Of a stretch of DNA of 64,000 nt, positions 22,962 to 32,131 are shown in pieces. This stretch comes from F1-60-MAGs104 sp964355975 (GTDB taxonomy: Bacteria > Planctomycetota > Phycisphaerae > Phycisphaerales > SM1A02). Below the pieces are notes generated by a model. It saw nothing but the letters and a program-made list of their open reading frames with translations, ran no database searches and was not told where the DNA came from. How positions within the stretch are numbered: the first letter of the stretch is position 1; each line of letters begins with the position of its first letter. The translations under genes and the position numbers were made by a program. Location: NCBI GenBank assembly GCA_964355975.1, contig CAYHFW010000011.1, forward strand, positions 1 through 64,000, read 5' to 3'.

Positions 22962-23453
22962 TTATTCGCGCATTTTCGCTGCGCGGTAGGTCTCGCGCGG
23001 CAACACAGGCATGACATCCGACTTCGTTGGACGAATTCCGTCGACTTGCCAAGCGACGCGAAACATCTCGAATGTTGAGTTGATCATGAAGGTCTTGATT
23101 GACTCACGCATCTCGAGCAGCCGATCATGCATCGCGCAGCAGTCGCCAACACCACAGACGCCGCCACCGAACGGGCACATGTGCGATGAGTCCTCTCTCT
23201 CGAACAACTCAAAGACTTCTTGAAAGCAGATTTCGCTTGGATGGCGCGAGAGGGCGTATCCGCCGCCAGGGCCGGGTGATCCCACAACGAGGTGTGCTTG
23301 CGAGAGCATCGTAAGAATTTTCGCGACCATTGGGCGCGGAAGTGCGCGGTCGTCGGCAATCTCGATTGCTGAGAGGCGCGTCTTGCCCTCATCCCAGACT
23401 TCTGCGAGGCGACTCATGGCACCGATTGCGCGTTCTGTTTGTTTTCCATACAT
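22962..23453 (-). CDS. Rrf2-family Fe-S/redox transcription regulator, divergent from the cbb3 operon
   Basis: A 163-residue Rrf2 protein. Residues about 1-65 are the winged helix (MYGKQTERAIGAMSRLAEVWD, then LPRPMVAKILTMLSQAHLVVGSPGPGGGYALSR). The sensor loop at about 91-105 is CPFGGGVCGVGDCCAMHD, with Cys at the three cluster-ligand positions plus one extra, as in IscR/NsrR relatives that bind an Fe-S cluster. ATG 23453 has AAGGAG upstream. It is transcribed away from the cbb3 genes, with about 240 bases shared, and is paralogous to the regulator at 53784-54281 beside nosZ. Control of the cbb3 operon by oxygen or NO is inference from position. Confidence 0.9.
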   Translation of the reverse strand: MYGKQTERAIGAMSRLAEVWDEGKTRLSAIEIADDRALPRPMVAKILTMLSQAHLVVGSPGPGGGYALSRHPSEICFQEVFELFEREDSSHMCPFGGGVCGVGDCCAMHDRLLEMRESIKTFMINSTFEMFRVAWQVDGIRPTKSDVMPVLPRETYRAAKMRE

Positions 23454-23566
23454 GGCGAAACTCCTTGGATCAATGACGAAAGAGGCGTGATTTCGGACAG
23501 TTCCTCTCAAATCGCACAAGGCAAATGAGAGGCACTTCAGAACGCTAGCATAAAACTAGAGAACAA

Positions 23567-23587
23567 GGTAGAGATTTCTGCTATAAT
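23567..23587 (+). promoter_or_regulatory. cbb3 operon promoter region with possible Rrf2 site
   Basis: TATAAT at 23582-23587 is a perfect -10, but the -35 position (23559-23564) is AGAGAA, a poor match. GGTAGAGATTTCTGC (23567-23581) fills the spacer and resembles a sequence near the nosZ promoter (54406-54420), with 10 of 15 identical. Confidence 0.5.
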
Positions 23588-23693
23588 CCCGATCACAAGA
23601 TCTCTGTATCGCAGAAGATGAGTCCGTAGTGGCACTTTCGACGTTGAAAGCGCCATCCTTTGAATGACCTGTCCAATTTGGAGAGACTTCGAC

Positions 23694-25952
23694 ATGAGCG
23701 CCGCAACGACCGCCCCAGGATCAACACTCGAGAGATTCAGTTACGACGACGACATCGTGCGCAAGTTCGTCTTCGTGACGCTGCTGTGGGGTGTCGTTGG
23801 CATGCTCGTGGGGGTGATCATTGCGGCGCAGCTCACGATGCCAGGCGCGAACGTCACAGAGTGGCTCTCGTTTGGCCGTCTTCGCCCACTGCACACGAAT
23901 GCCGTGATCTTCGCGTTCGGCGGAAACGCAATCTTCGCCGCGGTCTATTACTCGTCGCAGCGACTGCTCAAAGCACGGATGTTCAGCGACTTTCTGAGCC
24001 GCGTGCACTTCTGGGGATGGCAACTCATCATCGTTGGCGCTGCGCTCACGCTTCCGCTCGGAATCACACAAGGCAAGGAATACGCAGAACTCGAGTGGCC
24101 TATTGACATCGCGGTCGTGCTCATTTGGGTCGTCTTCGCAGTGAATTTCTTCGGCACGATCGTGCGCAGACGCGAGCGACACATCTACGTCGCGATTTGG
24201 TTCTACATCGCAACGGTGGTTGCGATCGCCGTACTCTACATCTTCAACAACCTCGCGATGCCAGCTGATTGGACGCGCAGTTATTCGATTTATGCAGGCA
24301 GTCAAGATGCATTCATGCAGTGGTGGTATGGGCACAACGCAGTCGCGTTCTTTCTGACGACTCCGTTCCTCGGCTTGATGTACTACTTCTTGCCCAAAGC
24401 CGCAGATCGTCCAGTCTTCTCGTATCGCCTCTCGATCGTGCATTTCTGGAGCATCGTCTTCATCTATATCTGGGCGGGTCCGCACCACTTGCATTTCACG
24501 TCGATTCCAGAATGGGCATCAACGCTCGGCATGCTCTTCAGTCTGATGTTGTGGATGCCATCGTGGGGAGGAATGATCAACGGTCTGCTGACACTGCGCG
24601 GCGCATGGCACCGCGTTGCAGAAGATCCAGTGCTCAAGTTCTTCGTCGTGGGCATCACCTTCTACGGAATGAGCACATTTGAGGGTCCGCTGCTCAGCAT
24701 CAAGAGCGTGAATGCGCTGAGCCACTACACCGACTGGACGATCGCACACGTGCACGCAGGCACGCTGGGATGGGTCGGATTCATGGTGTTTGGAATGATT
24801 TATTGGCTTGCCCCGCGCCTCTTTCAGGCACCGATCGCGAAGCCATCATGGGTGAATCTGCATTTCTGGATCGCGACAATCGGCATCTTGCTTTACATCA
24901 TTCCGATTTACGCGGCAGGACTCATGCAAGGACTCATGTGGCGCACCTTCAACGCAGATGGCGTACTTGAGTATGACTTTCTCTCGACTGTCACGAAGCT
25001 CATCCCTCTCTACTGGATTCGCACGCTCGGCGGCACGCTCTATCTCGGCGCGTTGCTGATCGGCTGCGCAAATCTCGCGATGACTTGGATGCGCCGCCCC
25101 AGCACATACGAAGTGCAGGTATTCGAGGCAGCGCCACTCGCACGCGGATGGGTCGCTGAACCGACGCCAGAGTCGCCGCTTCCCCACGGCAGCGTCGTCG
25201 AGGTTGGACGCACAATCGATCGGTTCGCAATGCTCAATTGGCATCGCAATCTCGAGGCGATTCCGTTGACGTTTACGGTGTGGGTCGTCATCGCAGTCGT
25301 CGTCGCGAGTCTCTTTGAGATCATCCCGATGTTCACGATTCGCAGCGACATTCCGCGCATCTCGACCGTCACTCCATACACGCCGCTCGAGTGCATCGGT
25401 CGCGACATCTATGTGAGTGAGGGATGCGTCAACTGCCATTCGCAGATGATCCGTCCACTCGTTGCAGAGACTGAGCGTTACGGCGAATACTCGAAGCCCG
25501 GAGAGTCGGTCTTCGACCATCCGTTCTTGTGGGGAAGTCGTCGCATCGGTCCCGATCTCGCGCGCGAAGGAGTCAAGAATCCAAGCGCGCTCTGGCATCT
25601 GCGGCATTTCACAAATCCAGCTGACACGAGCCCAGGGTCGATCATGCCGGCCTACCCGCACATGATCGAGCAGCCGCTCGACTTCTCACAGGCGACGCGA
25701 TCAATGACCGCGTTGAGCAAGGTCGGCGTGACATACGACGCAGCGGCGATCGCTGGCGCAGAGAGCGCAGCGCGTGCGCAATCTGAAAAGGTCTTTGCGC
25801 AACTCGTCACTGAGAACGGCAACGCGCAAGGGGTCGAGGGCGTCAAGGGCACGCGCGTTATCGCACTGATCGCATACATGCAGAGACTCGGTACCGACCT
25901 CAACAAGCCAATTGATGTCGCACCAGCAGTGCAGGCGGGAGCGGGCCAATGA
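23694..25952 (+). CDS. ccoNO: cbb3-type cytochrome c oxidase, fused subunits I and II (CcoN-CcoO)
   Basis: A 752-residue fusion of the catalytic and mono-haem cytochrome c subunits of the high-affinity oxidase. Residues about 1-490 are CcoN, with twelve helices and the haem/CuB ligands in RPLHTNAVIFAFGGNA, QWWYGHNAVAFFLT, IWAGPHHLHFTSIPEW and DWTIAHVHAGTLGWV. Residues about 520-750 are CcoO: one anchor helix (TFTVWVVIAVVVASLFEIIPMF), then GRDIYVSEGCVNCHSQMIRP with the CxxCH haem site, GPDLAREG, and the axial-Met segment MPAYPHM. Start ATG 23694 follows a GGAGA. Fused CcoNO is known in some phyla, including Bacteroidetes. The stop overlaps the ccoQ start. Confidence 0.95.
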   Translation: MSAATTAPGSTLERFSYDDDIVRKFVFVTLLWGVVGMLVGVIIAAQLTMPGANVTEWLSFGRLRPLHTNAVIFAFGGNAIFAAVYYSSQRLLKARMFSDFLSRVHFWGWQLIIVGAALTLPLGITQGKEYAELEWPIDIAVVLIWVVFAVNFFGTIVRRRERHIYVAIWFYIATVVAIAVLYIFNNLAMPADWTRSYSIYAGSQDAFMQWWYGHNAVAFFLTTPFLGLMYYFLPKAADRPVFSYRLSIVHFWSIVFIYIWAGPHHLHFTSIPEWASTLGMLFSLMLWMPSWGGMINGLLTLRGAWHRVAEDPVLKFFVVGITFYGMSTFEGPLLSIKSVNALSHYTDWTIAHVHAGTLGWVGFMVFGMIYWLAPRLFQAPIAKPSWVNLHFWIATIGILLYIIPIYAAGLMQGLMWRTFNADGVLEYDFLSTVTKLIPLYWIRTLGGTLYLGALLIGCANLAMTWMRRPSTYEVQVFEAAPLARGWVAEPTPESPLPHGSVVEVGRTIDRFAMLNWHRNLEAIPLTFTVWVVIAVVVASLFEIIPMFTIRSDIPRISTVTPYTPLECIGRDIYVSEGCVNCHSQMIRPLVAETERYGEYSKPGESVFDHPFLWGSRRIGPDLAREGVKNPSALWHLRHFTNPADTSPGSIMPAYPHMIEQPLDFSQATRSMTALSKVGVTYDAAAIAGAESAARAQSEKVFAQLVTENGNAQGVEGVKGTRVIALIAYMQRLGTDLNKPIDVAPAVQAGAGQ

Positions 25953-26122
25953 CGCTTTCCACGACACCGTTGCTTGCGTCGAGTGGCGTGATGCCGACGA
26001 TCGCGCTCGTGTTCTTTCTTGCGTTGTTCTTGGCGATCATCGCCTACGTCTTCGTGATTCCGAAATCTGTCTGGCAGAAGGATGCCGAACTTCCACTTGA
26101 TCGAAAGGAAACAAAACAGTGA
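25949..26122 (+). CDS. ccoQ: CcoQ-like small cbb3 oxidase subunit
   Basis: A 57-residue frame that fills the ccoNO-ccoP gap exactly: its ATG overlaps the ccoNO stop (ATGA) and its TGA overlaps the ccoP start (GTGA). It has one membrane helix (about residues 16-37, PTIALVFFLALFLAIIAYVFVI) and then a polar tail (PKSVWQKDAELPLDRKETKQ), as in CcoQ/FixQ, which stabilises the complex. Assignment rests on position, size and topology rather than strong sequence motifs. Confidence 0.82.
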   Translation: MTLSTTPLLASSGVMPTIALVFFLALFLAIIAYVFVIPKSVWQKDAELPLDRKETKQ

Positions 26123-26697
26123 ACAAGCCAGAACTTGAACCAAAATTGTGTGAGCACGAATCGGACGGCATTCAGGAGTACGACAATCCCATGCCGCTCT
26201 GGTGGTCTGGAATCTTCTGGGCGTCGATCGTCTTTTCAATTCTGTATGCCATGTATTTCATGATTGGTGTTGGACCAACTGCGCAGCAGGAGTATCAAGA
26301 CGACCTCGGCGGTTACTACCTCGAGCAGGCTGAGAAGTTGGGTGATCTGCAACCCGACGCACCGACAATCGAACGACTCATGAAGGATGACAAGATGATG
26401 ACGGCTGCGCGCGGACTCTTCATCAGTAACTGCGCGGTCTGTCACGCAGCCGATGGAGGCGGACTCACCGGTCCCAACCTCTGTGATGGTTCGTACATCA
26501 ATGTGAACAAGATCGAAGACATCTACACAGTCATCTCGAATGGTGTGATCGCCAAGGGAATGCCTGCGTGGGACAAGCGGTTTATTCCAGCGCAGCGCGT
26601 GCTTCTCGCGGCATACATCGCACGACTGCGTGGCACGAATCCTGCGGCGCCGAAGGCGGCACTCGGAAAAGAAATCGCCCGGTGGGCGACCAAGTAA
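26119..26697 (+). CDS. ccoP: cbb3 oxidase subunit III, one-haem CcoP
   Basis: A 192-residue membrane cytochrome c. The N-terminus has the family signature HESDGIQEYDNPMPLWWSGIFW, in which the first helix (about residues 28-50) begins. One c-type haem site, CAVCH, is at residues 105-109, with GMPAWD near 147 as the axial Met. Classical proteobacterial CcoP has two haem domains and about 300 residues; this short form has only one, like some other phyla with fused CcoNO. It would pass electrons from soluble cytochromes to CcoO. The start is GTG 26119, overlapping the ccoQ stop. Confidence 0.92.
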   Translation: MNKPELEPKLCEHESDGIQEYDNPMPLWWSGIFWASIVFSILYAMYFMIGVGPTAQQEYQDDLGGYYLEQAEKLGDLQPDAPTIERLMKDDKMMTAARGLFISNCAVCHAADGGGLTGPNLCDGSYINVNKIEDIYTVISNGVIAKGMPAWDKRFIPAQRVLLAAYIARLRGTNPAAPKAALGKEIARWATK

Positions 26698-26717
26698 GAG
26701 AGTGTGAGTGACTTCAG

Positions 26718-28139
26718 ATGAGCCGCAACTTCACACTGCCTCAATACGAAAGCCGCGTGCTGTCGACACTCAACGCCGACGGAACACGGCGTTGGATCAC
26801 TCCGCGTGAAGTGACGGGAAAGTTCTGGAAGGCGCGGTTCGTTCTTGCGTGGTTTCTGATCGTCCTCTTCGCAGCGATTCCGTGGATTCGCATCAACGGC
26901 AAGCCAGCGATGCTGTTCGATGTGATGACGCGGCAGTTCACAGTGTTTGGGGCAACATTTCGCCCAACCGAGTCGTTGCTGCTCGCATTGTTGATGCTGT
27001 TCATCTTTGTCACAGTCTTTCTTGTGACCGCGTTGTTGGGACGGGTCTGGTGTGGATGGGGATGTCCGCAGACGGTGTATCTCGAGTTTGTCTACCGACC
27101 CATCCAGCGACTGATGCTCGGTGAACACTTTCACAAGCGCGGGGCATCGCCAGCGATGTGGCGCCGACTCGCGATGTACGCGATCTTTCTCGTACTCAGC
27201 GCGCATCTCGCCAACACATTTCTTGCGTACTTCGTCGGCACCGATCGACTCACACTCTGGACACTACAAGCGCCGTCCAACCATCCCGCAGCGTTTGGAG
27301 TCTTTGCGGTCACTGTTGCGCTGATGATGTTCAACTTCGCGTTCTTTCGTGAGCAGATGTGCACAATTGTTTGCCCATACGGCCGGCTACAAAGCGCACT
27401 GCTTGATCGCCACTCGCTCATCATCGGATATGACCGCGAACGGGGAGAGCCACGCGCAAAGTCTGCGCAGCGGCGCGCACTCGTCGAAGAGAACAAGCCC
27501 GTGGGTGATTGCATCGAATGCACCATGTGCGTACAGGTCTGTCCAACGGGCATTGACATTCGTGATGGATTGCAACTCGAGTGCGTCAGTTGCGCGCAGT
27601 GCATCGATGCGTGCGACAGTGTCATGCTCAAGATCAACAAGCCAACAGGACTGATCCGCTACTCAACACAACACCGACTCGAGAAGGGCAAGGCGAAGCG
27701 CGTGAGATATCGCCTCGTGATCTATCCCGTGTTGCTCGCGGTGATCGCTACCGCTTTGATCACACTTCTCGTCAAGAGAGCGCCAGCGCTCATCGAGCAG
27801 GCGCGGCTCACTGGAGTGAACTTCATTGATGCCGGCGCGGGAAAGATCGAGACGCCGATTCGCATTCTGGTTGAGAACCGAACAGATGCGCCGCGAACCT
27901 ACACATTCGCAGGCAGCGGCGATGTGCAACTCATCAGCGCCACAAAGTCGATGGTGGTCGAGGCATTCGACGCAGGCAGTATCGACCTGATGGTGCTTTG
28001 TCAGGCCGACACATTTCATCGCGGCAGCCGAACTGGGCAACTCGCGGTACGCGATGATCAGAACTTCGACACGCATGTATCGATCGCGATCGTCGGGCCA
28101 TTCTCTGCGGCAAAGAAAGCACCGGCGAACGAACCATGA
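26718..28139 (+). CDS. ccoG: CcoG/FixG/RdxA, cbb3 oxidase copper-site assembly ferredoxin-type membrane protein
   Basis: A 473-residue membrane protein that helps to deliver copper to the oxidase; in other bacteria it acts as a cupric reductase. Five membrane helices are visible (for example about residues 39-57 and 87-107), together with WCGWGCPQTVYLEFVYRPIQR and MCTIVCPYGRLQSAL (the CPxxR-type motifs). Two 4Fe-4S ferredoxin sites follow: CIECTMCVQVCP and CVSCAQCIDACD at about residues 258-305. A C-terminal Ig-like domain (about 370-470) lies in the periplasm. It lies 20 bases after ccoP, and its stop overlaps the fixH start (ATGA). Confidence 0.95.
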   Translation: MSRNFTLPQYESRVLSTLNADGTRRWITPREVTGKFWKARFVLAWFLIVLFAAIPWIRINGKPAMLFDVMTRQFTVFGATFRPTESLLLALLMLFIFVTVFLVTALLGRVWCGWGCPQTVYLEFVYRPIQRLMLGEHFHKRGASPAMWRRLAMYAIFLVLSAHLANTFLAYFVGTDRLTLWTLQAPSNHPAAFGVFAVTVALMMFNFAFFREQMCTIVCPYGRLQSALLDRHSLIIGYDRERGEPRAKSAQRRALVEENKPVGDCIECTMCVQVCPTGIDIRDGLQLECVSCAQCIDACDSVMLKINKPTGLIRYSTQHRLEKGKAKRVRYRLVIYPVLLAVIATALITLLVKRAPALIEQARLTGVNFIDAGAGKIETPIRILVENRTDAPRTYTFAGSGDVQLISATKSMVVEAFDAGSIDLMVLCQADTFHRGSRTGQLAVRDDQNFDTHVSIAIVGPFSAAKKAPANEP

Positions 28140-28666
28140 GCGCACTCACGAAGAGACTCGTCGCCGAACGTTGGAAGTTCGTTCCAGTCATCATGCTGCT
28201 CAGTGGAGTCGTCAGCGCATACACCATGGTGACGCTCTCGATGGGCGATGGTCACGGCAGCGCGGTTGAGCCAGACTATTACCGCAAGGCAGCGGCATGG
28301 GACGAGACCAAGCGCCAAGTCGCGGCGAATGGGGCACTGAATTGGATCGTCACTCCCGCGTTCGTCGCTGCGCTTGGTGACGCGCGGTGCGCGCGACTCG
28401 AAGTTGCAGTTGCAGACAAGTACACAGTGCCGATCGAAGATGCAGTTGTGCAGGCCGAGATTGTTCCGATCCGCGCGGCGGATGCGCGCTGTGAAGTTGA
28501 GTTGGTCTCGATGGGTGGTGGACGCTACGGAATCGATGTGCCGCTGCGAGTCGGTGGAGTCTGGGAGGTGCGTCTGCACGTTGAGTCGAAGGGGCGCGTC
28601 TACACAGATCGCATTCGACGCCAAGTGAACTTCGCATCGCCACCAGCCTCTGAGGGATCGCAGTGA
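28136..28666 (+). CDS. fixH: FixH/CcoH-like cbb3 oxidase assembly protein
   Basis: A 176-residue protein with one N-terminal membrane anchor (about residues 14-34, KFVPVIMLLSGVVSAYTMVTL), the family motif VEPDYYRKAAAWDE, and a periplasmic beta-domain of FixH type (MGGGRYGIDVPLRVGGVWEVRLHVESKG). FixH works with the copper ATPase CcoI in maturing the oxidase. Start ATG 28136 overlaps the ccoG stop; the gene's own TGA overlaps the next start (GTGA), so translation is coupled through this part of the operon. Confidence 0.9.
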   Translation: MSALTKRLVAERWKFVPVIMLLSGVVSAYTMVTLSMGDGHGSAVEPDYYRKAAAWDETKRQVAANGALNWIVTPAFVAALGDARCARLEVAVADKYTVPIEDAVVQAEIVPIRAADARCEVELVSMGGGRYGIDVPLRVGGVWEVRLHVESKGRVYTDRIRRQVNFASPPASEGSQ

Positions 28667-29412
28667 TCGCGCTCGCGCTGAGCGTCTTTGGCGCGAGCAT
28701 CGTGGGCAGTGCGCACTGTGCTGGAATGTGCGGCGGAATGGCCGCGTTCTGTAGTGGCATCGGCACATGCAGCGGGCGAAAGAGTCTCTGCGCAACAGCG
28801 GCGTATCACGCATCCCGTGCGGTCTCGTATGCAACTGTCGGCGCGATGGCTGGTGGCATCGGCGTCTTGTTGAATGCAGGCGGCGTGCTCGTTGGATTGC
28901 AACAAGTCGCTGCGGTCGCAGCTGGAATCGCTGTGACACTCGTGGGCGCAGCGCTACTCATGCAAGCGGGTGGAGTCGATGCGGGTCGCCTTCCGCTGCC
29001 AGCATGGATGAAGTTCGCGCTTGCGGGCGTTCATCGCACCGCAGCGGCGATGCCTCCGTTGAAGAGATCGATCGTGATCGGCCTCGCAACTCCGCTGCTT
29101 CCTTGTGGATGGCTCTGGGCATTTGCAGTCATTGCTGCTGGAACTGGAAGTGTGCTCGAGGGAGCCGTTGTGATGTTCGTCTTCTGGGCGGGCACCGTTC
29201 CGATTCTCGCAGTCGTCGGCGCAGGCATCGCATCGCTGGGAGTTGATCGTCGTCGCATGCTCGGCGCACTCGCTGGCGTTGCCATGATCGCAGTCGGTGT
29301 CTGGACCGCAGTCGTGCGCGCGCCAATCGCGCCGCGTGTTGCTGACCTGATAGATCGCGGCGCGGACACATCATCAACGCCCGCGTGTTGTGCGCATGAG
29401 GAGCCGAAGTGA
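28663..29412 (+). CDS. TauE/SafE-like (DsbD_2 group) membrane protein of the cbb3 assembly operon
   Basis: A 249-residue protein with about six membrane helices. The N-terminus has GSAHCAGMCGGMAAFCSG, with the paired Cys typical of the sulfite exporter/UreH/DsbD_2-like family that sits in many cco-fix operons, and TPLLPCGWLWAF with another Pro-Cys in a later helix. The tail ends in TPACCAHEEPK, which may bind copper. The start GTG 28663 overlaps the fixH stop, and its stop overlaps the ccoI start. Members in this position are thought to carry thiols or copper for oxidase assembly; the exact role is not established. Confidence 0.85.
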   Translation: MIALALSVFGASIVGSAHCAGMCGGMAAFCSGIGTCSGRKSLCATAAYHASRAVSYATVGAMAGGIGVLLNAGGVLVGLQQVAAVAAGIAVTLVGAALLMQAGGVDAGRLPLPAWMKFALAGVHRTAAAMPPLKRSIVIGLATPLLPCGWLWAFAVIAAGTGSVLEGAVVMFVFWAGTVPILAVVGAGIASLGVDRRRMLGALAGVAMIAVGVWTAVVRAPIAPRVADLIDRGADTSSTPACCAHEEPK

Positions 29413-31904
29413 CAACGATTGCAAGCGAAGCAGTGACGCAGTCGGGCACGGCCGCGCGTGCATCGTTCGTCGCATGTGCACACTGCAGCCAGCCCGTGCC
29501 TGAATCGCGCAGCGATTCGAGCGAGGGGAAGAATGCATACTGCTGCGCTGGGTGCGAAGCGGTGTGGCATGTCTTGCATGAGTGCGGACTCGAGCGCTAT
29601 TACGAGCTGCAGAAGTCTGCGGGGTCGTCAGCGAATCGACCACAGAGCGCTCCCTCGCACGCCTATCTCGATCACTCAGAGTTTCAGTCGCGGCACGTTC
29701 AATTGGTCGATGCAGGTCGAGTGCGCGTCGACTTGCGACTCGATGGAATCAAATGTGGCGCATGCATGTGGTTGCTCGAAGCATTGCCTCGCATTGAGCA
29801 GGGGGTGACGAGCGCGCGTGTTGATCTTGGTCGGTCAATCATCTCGATCGAGTGGATTCCCGCGCGCGTCGCGCTCTCGCAGATCGCAGATCGAGTGACT
29901 GCACTGGGATACGCAGTGCGGCCTATCGGCACACTCGCATCGCGCCAAGAGTGGCGTCGTCAAGATCGTCGGTGGCTCATCGACATTGCGGTGGCTGGAG
30001 CGATCAGCGGAAATGTGATGGCGATCGCATTCGCTCTCTACGGCGCGCAACTCTCTTGGATGGACGACCCAACGCGACAATTCTTGCAGTGGGTCAGCCT
30101 CGCGCTCGCAACGCTCACCGTGGTCTGGCCAGGGCGCGTCTTCTTGCGCAATGCATGGGCTGCGATGGCGACCCGCCGTCCTCATATGGATCTGCCCATC
30201 GCGCTCGCACTTGTGGCGGGACTCATCGGCGGCGCGATCATCACAGCGACCGGACAGCCCGGCGTCTACTTCGAGAGCATCGGAATGCTCGTGTTTCTGC
30301 TGCTGATTGGACGATTTGTGCAGTTTCGGCAGCAGCGTTCTGCCCGTCATGAGATCGAACTGATTTGCGCGCTTGTTCCGCAAACTGCGCGGCGCGTGCT
30401 GCCAACTGGCGCCGAAGAGGTACCAGTCGATGCTCTGCGCAAAGGTGAGTGCGTCGAGGTGTTCTCTGGCGAATCGATTTGTGCTGATGGAGTACTCGAA
30501 TCGCACGAGGCGAATCTCGACATGCAGTTGCTCACCGGCGAATCGCGCCCAGTGCGTGTCTGCGCTGGCGAGAGTGTGTTTGCGGGTGTGCGACTCGTGA
30601 GCACTGCACCGATTCGAATTCGCGTGACGGCAGCCGGCGCAACAACGCGCGCTGCAGCAATCGCAAACATGGTGCAGGATGCCGCGTCGAAGCGTCCCCC
30701 AACAGTCGAGTTTGCAAATCGCATCGCAGGATGGTTTGTGCTCGCGGTTCTCGTCATGACGGCGATTGTCGGATGCGTGTGGGCTGTGGTCGATCCATCG
30801 CGCGTTCTCTCAGTGGTGATCGCAATGTTGGTAGTGACATGTCCGTGCGCACTTGGACTCGCGACCCCGCTCACGATGATGGCGTCACTCGGCAAAGCGG
30901 CGCGCGCAGGCATCCTCATTCGCGGTGGCGATGTGCTCGAACGACTCGCGAGCGCTGGCACATTGATTCTCGACAAGACCGGCACAGTCACCGAGGGATC
31001 GATGCGCGTGCTGCGAATGTACGGAGATTCGCACGCGATTCAGTTGGCGGCTGCACTTGAAGCGAAGAGCGCACACCCCATTGCGCGTGCGATTCAGAAC
31101 TGCGCAGTCGCTGGCAGTGCTCATGTGGTCGACGATGTGCATGAGACGATTGGGCGCGGCATCACAGGTCTTGTCGATGGCAAGCGCGTCGAAGTTGGCA
31201 ATGCAACACTCTCAGCAAACACCTCATCGAGTGAAGGCACCGCCGAGTTTGCTGAGTCGCAGCGGATGGTGCACGATGGCCTCTCGCCAATCTTTGTGCG
31301 CGTCGACGGAAGTGTGCGCGCTGTGCTTGGGGTGGGGGATCCAATTCGAAAAGACGCCGCTGCACTCGTGCATGGGTTTCAATCGCGCGGATGGAAGGTG
31401 TGTCTCGCATCAGGTGATGATGTCGCGATCACTGCGCAGGTTGGTGCAGCACTTGCAATTGCTCCAGCGCAGGTGCGTGGTAGATGTACCCCCGAGGAGA
31501 AGGTCGCCATTGCAGTGGCGCAAACACAAAGACCCGTCGTGATGGTGGGGGATGGCGTCAACGATTTGCCAGCGATGGCGGCGAGTGATGTCGGTGTCGC
31601 GGTCAGGCAGGGGGCGCAGACGACGGTCGCGCACGCGGATGTCGCACTCACTGGCGCAGGGCTTGCGCAACTCTTTGCGCTCGTCGACGGTGCACACCAA
31701 ACGATCAAGACGGTGCATGTGAACTTCGCAATCAGCCTCGCTTACAACATTGTTGGAGGGGCGCTCGCGGCGACTGGCACAATCAGTCCACTGATCGCGG
31801 CAATCTTGATGCCACTGAGCGGGCTGACGGTCACGGCTGTGGCGCTGCGCATGCCCCGATTTCGAGTTGCAACCCTGAACCCGCCGCGCGAGGTGGCGCG
31901 ATGA
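29409..31904 (+). CDS. ccoI: Copper-translocating P1B-type ATPase of the cbb3 assembly operon
   Basis: An 831-residue ion pump (CcoI/FixI/CopA2 type) that exports Cu(I) for insertion into the oxidase. The N-terminal zinc-ribbon-like part has CAHC (23-26) and CCAGC (45-49), followed by a heavy-metal domain with GIKCGACMWLLEA (Cys 116 and 119). The core has the TGES segment (LLTGESRPV), the membrane metal site TCPCALGLATP, the phosphorylation site LDKTGTVTEG, the HP dipeptide in KSAHPIARA, and GDGVNDLPAM. All catalytic motifs are intact. It overlaps the genes on both sides by four bases. Confidence 0.95.
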   Translation: MTTIASEAVTQSGTAARASFVACAHCSQPVPESRSDSSEGKNAYCCAGCEAVWHVLHECGLERYYELQKSAGSSANRPQSAPSHAYLDHSEFQSRHVQLVDAGRVRVDLRLDGIKCGACMWLLEALPRIEQGVTSARVDLGRSIISIEWIPARVALSQIADRVTALGYAVRPIGTLASRQEWRRQDRRWLIDIAVAGAISGNVMAIAFALYGAQLSWMDDPTRQFLQWVSLALATLTVVWPGRVFLRNAWAAMATRRPHMDLPIALALVAGLIGGAIITATGQPGVYFESIGMLVFLLLIGRFVQFRQQRSARHEIELICALVPQTARRVLPTGAEEVPVDALRKGECVEVFSGESICADGVLESHEANLDMQLLTGESRPVRVCAGESVFAGVRLVSTAPIRIRVTAAGATTRAAAIANMVQDAASKRPPTVEFANRIAGWFVLAVLVMTAIVGCVWAVVDPSRVLSVVIAMLVVTCPCALGLATPLTMMASLGKAARAGILIRGGDVLERLASAGTLILDKTGTVTEGSMRVLRMYGDSHAIQLAAALEAKSAHPIARAIQNCAVAGSAHVVDDVHETIGRGITGLVDGKRVEVGNATLSANTSSSEGTAEFAESQRMVHDGLSPIFVRVDGSVRAVLGVGDPIRKDAAALVHGFQSRGWKVCLASGDDVAITAQVGAALAIAPAQVRGRCTPEEKVAIAVAQTQRPVVMVGDGVNDLPAMAASDVGVAVRQGAQTTVAHADVALTGAGLAQLFALVDGAHQTIKTVHVNFAISLAYNIVGGALAATGTISPLIAAILMPLSGLTVTAVALRMPRFRVATLNPPREVAR

Positions 31905-32131
31905 CGCTGCTCTTCGTTGCGATTCCAGTTGCGCTTGTCGTCGCAGCGTGTGCGGTCGGCGCATTTGTGTGGGCCGCGCGCAACGATCAGTATGAAGATC
32001 TCGATACGCCCCCCGTGCGAATGTTGATGGACGACGCTCCCGTCGCTTCACCTGCAGCCCGCGGCGTACAGTCTGCCGATGAACTCAACGCACAAGGTGT
32101 TGGTCGAGGTGGCGGCGCCGACGGAGTGTGA
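31901..32131 (+). CDS. ccoS: CcoS, cbb3 oxidase maturation protein
   Basis: A 76-residue protein with one membrane helix (about residues 3-25), then the family motif FVWAARNDQYEDLDTPPVRML; CcoS is required for cofactor insertion into CcoN. The C-terminal 30 residues are longer than in many homologues because the frame continues into the next gene. The start overlaps the ccoI stop by four bases. The 53-base overlap with the acetyltransferase gene is unusual. Confidence 0.92.
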   Translation: MTLLFVAIPVALVVAACAVGAFVWAARNDQYEDLDTPPVRMLMDDAPVASPAARGVQSADELNAQGVGRGGGADGV

